A DNA stretch of 64,000 nucleotides. Source: Trebouxia sp. TZW2008 (Eukaryota > Chlorophyta > Trebouxiophyceae > Trebouxiales > Trebouxiaceae). The stretch spans positions 120,350-184,349 of the forward strand of contig BDIU01000180.1 of the NCBI GenBank assembly GCA_002118135.1, read 5' to 3'. How positions within the stretch are numbered: the stretch's first letter is position 1; each line of letters starts with the position of its first letter. The notes under the pieces are model-generated. The model was not told the origin of the DNA. It made no database searches and saw only the letters and a program-made list of their open reading frames with translations. The position numbers were made by a program, and so were the translations under genes. Shown piece after piece: positions 57,201 to 64,000 of this stretch.

Positions 57201-59037
57201 TGCACACAACTGCACATCATCTGCTGCTGCCTGTTTGATACCTCACCTGAACACATTCTGGGCACAGAAGTACACATCATTCAATACTGCCTTTTTTATA
57301 CCTCATCTGAACACACTCTGGGCACATAAGTACACATCATCTGATGCTGCCTGATTTATATCTCACCTGAACACATCCTGGGCACAGAAATAGACATCAT
57401 TGAGGAACACCACCTTGTGGGCGGGCCACATGACTTGTCTGGCAGGCTGAGCTGAGAAGACATCCCAGGACGCTAGGTCTCGAGCCATGTCACCTTTGCT
57501 GTTGGTAGACATGCCAGCTGCACTGAGCCAAAGCGGCTCCAGGGCGCGGTTTCGGGCTTGGGCCAGAAAGTCAATGCGGTCTTGTTCATCAGCACGCATC
57601 AGGCTGCCACCTTCAGCGCAGGGAGAGAATTATTACAGCGAGCTTTTTGTGACTCAGCAAATCTGTGCTCCTCAGGGTCCAGCGTGACTTCATTCAGTCA
57701 TTCAAAGGGCATGCTGGATAGGCTCAGCAAACCCAGCTAGGTATGTACCAGAGCGATCAACCGTCTCCTACTACTTTTGTGCTACGCTTCCTTCATTAGA
57801 GGTAGCAGAACTGTTAAGTTGGGCTGTCTGTTGCTTAGCATTTCAGGTTGTGACACTCTTGATCAGTGCGTTTGTAGTGTTTCAGCATGTGGACAGACAG
57901 GCTTGCTCTAAGACAGTTACTTGGTCACTATTTGTACCTCATGAGGCGTTTGAGCCTAACCAGCACGCATTTTGATAGGTGTAGATTGATGATAGTTGAG
58001 TGCTCCTGAAGGTCGAGTGCAAATGCTGCAGGGCAACAGTGACTTGATGCTGCTGCAATTAGGTCAAAGTTGCTGACTTGATAAACCTGCCGAGCACGCA
58101 TGTAAGCAATAATGACAGGTTATGAGAGCAGGGAGCGGCACTAAGCACAGGCATTGCCAGCTCACAACAAGACAAAGCTTTGCACACAATGACTCATGAG
58201 GGCAGAGGGCAGGTAAGCACGGGCATTGCCAGCTTGCAACAAGACAAAGCTTTGCATACAATTATGAGGGTAGGGAGAGCATACCAATAACAATTCTGTG
58301 TGGCACGCCTATGCAGACCATCAAATCTTGCAGAACCTCCAGCCAGGCACCTGAAACTTAACAGATGGAGTCAAAAGAACAGCTCGTGCTCTGCAAAAAG
58401 CCCGATATTGACAGCTTGGAAGCAACTGACCTGTACTGTCAATGCTGCCGCTCTCATATATGGACAAGAACGCACTGCCGAAGGGCACTGAGGTCAGGAA
58501 GTGCAGGATTTGCAGAGTGAAGTGGGGTAGCAGGTCCTCGTTGTTGTGCATGTTGGCAGCTAGCAGAACTTTCTGATTCTTGTTGAACACTTTGAGTGGC
58601 AGGCTGCTGTCCCACCCGCACGGCGCCACTGGCTTGGCCTTGGCAATTGCTGTTATGATCTGTGTAGCTTTTGAGACCATCAGAAGAAATTCTGGTGTGT
58701 GACTGGACAGGTCATCTGCATGCTGGCGCTGCGTGTTGTCTGCGCGCTGGGCGGCGAAACTTGCATGTTTGAAAGCTGAGCTGAGAGCTTGATGACCCAG
58801 ATGTCCAAGAGTAAGTTCACGTAGCTGCCTGCTGAGGAGTGCTGCTTGTGCTAGTGATGCATTCTGCTGTTGAAGCTGGAGAGTTTTGCTAGAGGGTGCT
58901 GGCAAAAGCAAGAGGCTGACGATGATGCTGAAAGCCAATAAACACAACACAGTGCGTGAACGGCTTTTAACGCTAGCAACAAAGTGCCTGACGGCAATCG
59001 TCCATGGCAGCCTGATGCAGCCTGCAGAGAGGCGCAT
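54210..59037 (-). CDS. GT69 glycosyltransferase, CAP59/CMT1-like (alpha-1,3-mannosyltransferase family)
   Basis: Exons in coding order 58431..59037, 58285..58350, 57367..57610, 56476..56551, 55327..55502, 54849..55010, 54210..54549 join in phase to 556 residues. Type II topology: a short cytoplasmic N-terminus and one anchor (VLCLLAFSIIVSLLLLP, about residues 35-55), so probably Golgi. Family blocks: KVLLAANMHNNEDLLPHF, VFLNDVYFCAQDVFRLLQHD, MVCGMDFDR (DxD-like), MGFYDTWVARD, PFPVKCCWNGLVVMNATPF and ASECSLVCNDFLRMGYHKIV. The family is best known from fungi (cryptococcal capsule genes). Relative to those I see an insert of ~45 residues before FYDTW. The acceptor sugar and linkage are not deducible. 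Start: first ATG before the anchor (MRLSAGCIRL). Confidence 0.85.
55525..55612 (+). repeat. Family B intronic repeat
   Basis: CACTCATGCTAGACAGGCAC, ACCCAGCTAGGTACATACTG and CCATTTTGGTCATGTC, in GT69 intron 4, about 25 bases from its acceptor. Confidence 0.75.
56562..56774 (-). mobile_element. Family A element near a splice acceptor
   Basis: GCAGTGAACTCTCTTTACAA at one end, AGAGAAAGTACTGCA at the other, with AAGGACACTCAATATGAGGA and GAGTAAGGACAATTTCG inside. In the gene's direction it ends about 10 bases before the acceptor of GT69 exon 4. Confidence 0.8.
57172..57366 (-). repeat. Three ~60 bp copies of the 3' end of GT69 exon 3 with its donor
   Basis: Read on the minus strand, each unit has AATGATGT.TACTTCTGTGCCC-like exon tail, GTGTTCAG and a GTGAGRTAT-like donor followed by ~20 intron bases. 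It repeats three times beyond the true donor at 57366. Confidence 0.9.
57690..57785 (+). repeat. Family B intronic repeat
   Basis: CATTCAGTCATTCAAAGGGC, ATGCTGGATAGGCTCAGCAA, ACCCAGCTAGGTATGTACC and CAACCGTCTCC, in GT69 intron 2. Confidence 0.8.
58095..58262. repeat. Tandem duplication in GT69 intron 2
   Basis: GGGCATTGCCAGCTTGCAAC / AGGCATTGCCAGCTCACAAC with AAGACAAAGCTTTGCA and GAGGGCAGAG.GCA form two ~75-base units near 58130-58205 and 58198-58275. Confidence 0.75.
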
Positions 59038-59472
59038 GCGCCTCTCGCGCCTTGCAGAAGAGATTGACAACGCGTTGAGGCACCGTCACGCGCTGTCTTC
59101 GCGCCTGAAGACACTGCAGCTGAAGGTCAACGTGACGCACGCTGCTCTCGATGCTTGCAAAACTTTGCGTCCGATGCAGCTGTACCATGCTATATGCATC
59201 AGCCGCATCGGCGTCGCTCACAGCAAAGCGCAGCGTACACTGTTCTGCTCACTGCTGCAAGTCGATTGTCAGACTAATTCAAGACGAGGTTTTTTGAATT
59301 TGGCTTCTCATACTTGACAGCCTTCTGAGCGTAGAGATGTTGCAGATGGCAGGGTATTTGTGGCTCTTTTGCGGCCTAGGCGCACATGGAAAACAGCGTG
59401 TACAACAGTCTGTGACTGACTGACACCGTCGCCGCCTCTGTGGTGCCTTGATACTTCTCGGTCCCGGAGCAG
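59038..59472. promoter_or_regulatory. Shared divergent upstream region of GT69 and TLC genes
   Basis: 435 bases between divergent ATGs; no TATA-like motif recognised. Confidence 0.4.
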
Positions 59473-60965
59473 ATGGCACTGCTCAGCCTCGTGGTTGCGT
59501 TCGCTGCGGTATATGTGATCGCGTATATCGGCTGGGGAGCGTATGGTGTCGTCGGCAAGAAAAGGTGGGTATGACTTTCCTGATCGGCACCTTGTTGTGC
59601 GTGCTCTGACTGTCTGCACCTGCAGAGCTACGCTATCATCGTGCGTCATATCTATTATACACGGGTCGCTGAGTTGCGTCATGGCAGGGCAGGAGGTGTA
59701 TCTTTGATAAAGGGATAACCTTGCCTTACTTGCGTTCTCGTCGAAGCAAACATAGTCTCTGGGTCCAATAAGCCTGACACAGCTGTGATGGTGCATGCTA
59801 ATGTGCTGTCATCCACCTGAGATTGTGCTGCAGCTTGTGTCAGAGTATCCTATTGAGTTGGCTGCACGCAATGATGCAAGAACAACATTCATCATGCAGA
59901 TGTCAATGGTAAGCGGCATTTGTCAGTACAATGTGGCAGCCCTTCTTCCAACTGAGGCTGTCAAACCAAAATCATTGATTGCCAGTGACAGCAAATTGTC
60001 ACAGGTCTTTGAAGGCCACTTCAATCACATTATTACTGCATGTTGCATGCAGGCCTATATGACAACTGACTTTCTTCTGTTCTTGATCCCCTTCACGCCT
60101 ACAGACTTTCTGTTTATTGCACACCACTTGATGACCATTGGATACATGATGTCAGCTTTGCATCTCAACAGAGGTGGCCTGTCATGCCTGATTCTCATGG
60201 TTCTGGGCGAGAGCACTAGTCTGTTTCAGAACTCCTGGCTTATTTCAAGAGAGCTTAGGCACGAACATCCAGTAAGCTGACCTTGTGACTTAGTTGATGT
60301 TGGTAGTGCTGCAGAATACATGCTGAAATGTTGCATCAAAGACAACTTTCCCAACAGGGGCTATTTTTGCGCAGGCAGCCATGTCAAGCTTCAGGATCTT
60401 GTCTCCAATCTACACCTATATTTTCCTGCTTGTGAGAAGTGTACTGGCGCCACCCATCATCATATGGTTCTGCCAAAAAGTCATGGCAGCCAGGCAATTG
60501 CCCTACAGCTACAGGTTTTGTCTTCATATCCTATGCATACCGCAGAGTGTCTCAGCTGTATTGTTGCAACTTGATTTTTGAGTCACGCTGTGTTGTCCTC
60601 TGCTGCATTAGAACTAGTCTCTCTGCCTCTCATTGCAACACGTTCGCATGTCTCAGCGCTTCAAATCATTTGCATTGATCCACGTTCATGTTTCGCCCCA
60701 CCGGACCACTCCCTGACATGCTGCATCTGCAGCTATAGCTCATGGCCTACTTTGTGGTATGCCAATTAGCAAGTGCATATGCATGAGTAAGTCTTGGTCC
60801 TTGCCTTACCTTGCATTGCACCTTTTTGATTTTGAACAAGTGTCTGTGTGCTCCAGGTTGGGCTGGGCAGCAATGGCTGCTTTCACAACAATTGGGAGCC
60901 AGCTTTGGAGTTATAAGCTATGGCAAGGATTGAAGAAATCATTGCGTCAGAGACAATTGTCCTGA
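59473..60965 (+). CDS. TLC-domain (TRAM/LAG1/CLN8) multi-pass membrane protein
   Basis: Exons 59473..59564, 59626..59695, 59834..59908, 60053..60271, 60375..60514, 60733..60756, 60857..60965 join in phase to 242 residues, the usual size for a TLCD-type protein. An N-terminal helix (LLSLVVAFAAVYVIAYIGW) comes first, then SCVISIIHGSLSCVMA, AYMTTDFLLFLIPFTPTDFL, the His pair IAHHLMTIGYMMS, LILMVLGESTSLFQNSWL, IYTYIFLLVRSVLAPPIIIW and a C-terminal helix ending in a basic LKKSLRQRQ. The HH pair and GExTSxFQN are TLC signatures. It lacks the features of ceramide synthase proper (no Hox-like or Lag motif run), so a lipid-related role is only general inference. Exon 6 is just 24 bases. Confidence 0.87.
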
Positions 60966-61872
60966 CAACACTGACAATTTCGTCATGGCGCAAGATGTCA
61001 GCCAGCATCAGGCTATGGCAGTGTCATATGTGCATCTAGATTGCAAACCTTTATGTGCACTGCGTGGCACATTGGGTTATGTCCCATACATGCAACTTTG
61101 CCAGCTTGCCGTATCATATACAGTACTGTATCAGACACGGTATTAGCTTGTCAAGATGCCGGGGCCGTGCATCTTAGTAGTCAACATGTACACATCACAA
61201 CTTTGCCATTAATCATGACTTTTGCCAGTGCACTTGTTCAAGCTCTGCAGAAGTTTCCACAAAGATTACAAAAGCGTCAAAGACGTGAGGTCACTAACAC
61301 CCAGATGAGCATTTGCAGAAACTCGCGCAGCTGCGTCAGGTGCAAACAGCAGTGTGTTGAGGAGTAAAACGTGCTTGTGTCACTTTATGCACCATTTCGT
61401 AAACGATAACGAGCAGAGTACGGTAAGGTCTTGTTGTCATGTGGCCCAAAATGCTTGGGAACCTGTCATTGCTAATCCAGCACACCAACACTGCATGTTT
61501 GCCTTCAAGGCATTCTCAGATCACATTGCATTGCTGAAGCTAGCACTTATGTTGTGGTTGTTGGACATTGCTATACACTGTCGTCCAGATTTTGTTCGTG
61601 AATCTGACATGCTAAAATTTGAAGGCCACGCGATGCTTGACATCATCATCATCCGCAAGCCTATGTCATGCTTTGCACTTTGTCTCAATTTTGCCGAAGA
61701 CGTGCGCAATGAACAACCAAGTTGCCTGTCAACCCCCAGCAAGACTCATTAATGCCAAGTCTTGAGGTGCTGCAAAGTTGCATATGTGGCAATGATTCAT
61801 GTGTGAGACCGTACCCTGAGGCGTTATGTCACAAATCCATGCTGTGGTGGAGTCACAGCAGAAGGAGTATCC
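60966..61872. other. Convergent 3' intergenic region
   Basis: About 900 bases between the TLC gene and the tail-anchored gene. A 132-codon + frame (61354-61752) has no ATG start and no recognisable feature. Confidence 0.5.
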
Positions 61873-63275
61873 TTAATTCTGAGCATCTGCCCTTGAACGC
61901 CGTAGCTGCAGCCAACCATAGATGACAACAACTGCCACTATAACTGCAACAGCATAGGGAGTACCCTGCGGGCCTGCTGCTGCAGCAGCCACCAAAGATT
62001 GCTGACAGTGCTCAGCTCCAGCAATGTTCTCTGCACCTACAACATCCAATGCTGATCCGGGCTGCAGTGTTTGCTGATGGTGCATGGCAGCCACGTCCTT
62101 GAGCCACTTCAGATTGTCCCTGTGGCGATCTGCTGTCCAATCTTGGTTTGCAGCTTCTAAAGCCCGCTGCATTGCTGCCTGATACTCAGCAGGCTTGTTG
62201 CTGCCTTGCTGCCCAGCTTGACACGCCAAAGCTGCATGTGGCTGCAAACCGTTTAAAGCAGGGGCATTGTTGATATCTGTTGGTAAAGCTGCACCTTGTG
62301 CACAGCTGCTGGGACCTCCCAGAGGAGCCGCAGCTTGGCCAGTCAGGTCAGGATAGCCTACAACTTCAGTGATAATCATGGAGTGCTGCTGCAAGCGTCT
62401 TGCATGGCCTTCTGTAAGAAAGTCGGCAGCTGACTGCAAGGACTGGCCCTGTGCAAGGGTTTGTTTGGCAGTGCCAGCATGTTGATTGGGATCTATGCTG
62501 TCAGCAATAGCTGAGGAATCAGAGCATTGGCTGCCTCTTTTTGCAGAGCTTGCTGCATGGTTTTCTGGCTGTGAAGAAGGGCTGCCGCTACACTGCTCCA
62601 CTGGCAGCGAGGCATGTGACGATGGCACTGCGCCAAGGTGGTTTGTGCCCTGCCTTGCGCTCTCAGACTGCTACAGGACAAATGAACTGTGAAGCTGTGA
62701 ACACTTCAACATTTGCACAGCAGTTTATCACCATGCGTAATTCTCACCACACAGCACGTCATACACAACACATAGAATGCGAGAATATGGATCGCTGAGA
62801 TGCAGTGCAGATTGCGAAACATGCAAAAGTATGGCGCCAGTTTGTAATGCCCAATTCCCAAGTATCTGAAAGTACTGGGCATCACTGACATGGCGAGTCA
62901 GGTGATAAACTGGTGCATGCTGATGTCAAATGCACTGAGCAGCTTGCACAGTCTGATAGAAGCTTGGCAATTGACATGCATGGGCAACCCAGGTGCTCTC
63001 AGAGCAAAGAACTTGTGTTCAGGCAGCGTTCAAGTGGTGCTGTGTGTCGGTGTGGCAGCATCACAGCTCACCTGTGCACCACGAGTGTGCACTTCAGATG
63101 CAGGCGTAGCAGCGACTGGAGTGTTGATGGCAGCAGTGATTGCATCATGAACACCATTGCCAGCTGGCGTGTTGCTTGACGAAGCCGACAAGGCTCCTGG
63201 TGGCAGCTGCTGGCTCTGTATGTCTTCAGCAGCCTGCAGCAAGCCTACGTTGAACGTACCGCAGCACGATAACAT
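61873..63275 (-). CDS. Unrecognised tail-anchored membrane protein
   Basis: Two exons, 63072..63275 and 61873..62670 (or 62667), joined in phase 0 to about 333 residues. The N-terminal ~200 residues are low-complexity (Ser, Ala, Gln, Pro). A charged region follows (ADFLTEGHARRLQQHSMIIT; then YQAAMQRALEAANQDWTADR and NLKWLKDVAAMHHQQ). A single hydrophobic helix YAVAVIVAVVVIYGWL ends 11 residues from a basic C-terminus (RRSRADAQN), typical of tail-anchored proteins of the ER, outer envelope or peroxisome. The family is not recognised. The start codon ATG 63275 lies 101 bases from the next divergent gene. Confidence 0.62.
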
Positions 63276-63376
63276 TTACGTTTCAAACCTTGTGTCGCAG
63301 TGCAAAGCGCACGTGTGGCTGTGAAACCAACACAGAGTTGAGTCTAACTTAGGCAGGTGACTAGATCTCGGGCGCG
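63276..63376. promoter_or_regulatory. Very short divergent promoter
   Basis: Only 101 bases separate the two divergent ATGs, so both promoters must overlap or the transcripts have very short leaders. Confidence 0.4.
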
Positions 63377-63472
63377 ATGTCGGACGTACGTGCCGCGGCT
63401 CTTCCGTCTGTGTACTTCGTGCACCATCTCGACGACTGGAAGCCTCTTCAGGACTCTTGTCAGGACCTTCAG
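63377..63472 (+). CDS. First exon of an unidentified gene running off the right side
   Basis: ATG 63377 opens MSDVRAAALPSVYFVHHLDD and WKPLQDSCQDLQ, 32 codons ending in a canonical donor (CAG|GTGAGG). The continuing exon was not identified in the last 500 bases; CATGCAG|CTCCGG near 63741 is in phase but reaches a stop within 17 codons. Family unknown. Confidence 0.45.
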
Positions 63473-64000
63473 GTGAGGACATGCCTACGAAATGTGCACG
63501 CTCGTCAACAGTGCAAGTGTCGCAGCATGACAGCCCAAGTCTTCGCAGCAGAGGAAGAAGCTCGAGTCATCAAATGAACACGTTCCGTCAGAAAGTACCA
63601 ACCTGTTAAGCTCGGTGCAGCGCGGTAAAAGCGTCGAAGGGCGAATCACAACAACGTGTGCGAGCGCCATTACCAAGTGCTAGTGCGGGCAGTCGAGGTG
63701 GAGGGGTGTAATCTCACTCTTGAAATTTGTCTGATCCCATGCAGCTCCGGATCCGTGCTGCACGAAGTATTAGAACCACTGCATTGCTCAGATGAAAGGC
63801 CGGCTGTGCATCAGGCATGATCAACACGGTCTTAGCGCTCATTTCCGCCGCGCCGGTCGGTCCTCGCGTTGGGATGCGAGGTCAACAGCTCAACTAGGTT
63901 ACGCCAGGGTCAACACCACAGATCTACTAAAATCTGACACGCCCAATCTGCAATGCTGCGACCATCGCTGCCGCTGATGAAAGCCGTGCAGCCTCTGCAC

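Noticed and set aside
61354..61752. 132-codon + frame downstream of the TLC gene
   Set aside because: Starts with GTG, has no recognisable domain, and lies in the convergent 3' region.

Overview
The window is nuclear DNA of a eukaryotic green-lineage microbe, most likely a unicellular green alga (a trebouxiophyte is my best guess, by inference only). The reasons are plant-type proteins (a BIN4-like topoisomerase VI partner, a CYP23-like cyclophilin, a plant-type dihydrodipicolinate synthase with a leader, an organelle-type guanylate kinase with an N-terminal extension) together with compact genes cut by many 60-1,200 bp introns. No bacterial operons, rRNA, tRNA or CRISPR were found. Exon coordinates were built by hand from conserved protein blocks, GT/GC-AG splice sites and codon phase. 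Where I give an exon list, the phases close exactly unless stated.

Layout, left to right: SEC6 exocyst subunit (-, runs off the left edge); TMX2-like ER protein (+, intronless); ribosomal protein uS3 (-); a gene-poor stretch 8.2-10.7 kb with CAG-rich tandem units; BIN4 (+); an unrecognised acidic protein (-); CYP23-like cyclophilin (+); an unrecognised multi-pass membrane protein with a plastid-like leader (-); guanylate kinase (+); a degenerate OMA1/M48-like protein (-); a possible tiny gene (+); thioredoxin h (-); a zinc-cluster protein ending in a CaaX box (+); dihydrodipicolinate synthase (-); ubiquitin-activating enzyme E1 (+, 19 exons over 11.6 kb); an Alba-domain protein (+); a CAP59/CMT1-like (GT69) mannosyltransferase (-); a TLC-domain membrane protein (+); a tail-anchored unknown (-); and the first exon of a further gene (+). 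Strands alternate almost perfectly, so nearly every intergenic gap is either a shared divergent promoter or a convergent 3' end. These are mostly housekeeping genes for secretion, ER folding, translation, ubiquitin and lysine or nucleotide metabolism, not a dedicated pathway cluster.

The striking signal is in the introns. (1) About ten copies of a roughly 175-260 bp inverted-repeat element (family A) lie only in introns. In three or four introns its terminal repeat itself supplies the 5' splice site (G|TACAGTRACTTCTC), and in others it ends within about 25 bases of a splice site. This looks like an introner, a transposon that makes or occupies introns. (2) A second short repeat with an ATTC/GAAT microsatellite side (family B) also lies only in introns. 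(3) In many genes an exon-intron junction has been copied in tandem two to six times into the neighbouring intron, leaving decaying partial exons; one copy in the E1 gene would act as a stop-containing exon if spliced. (4) GC-AG introns are unusually common (five of about eighty).
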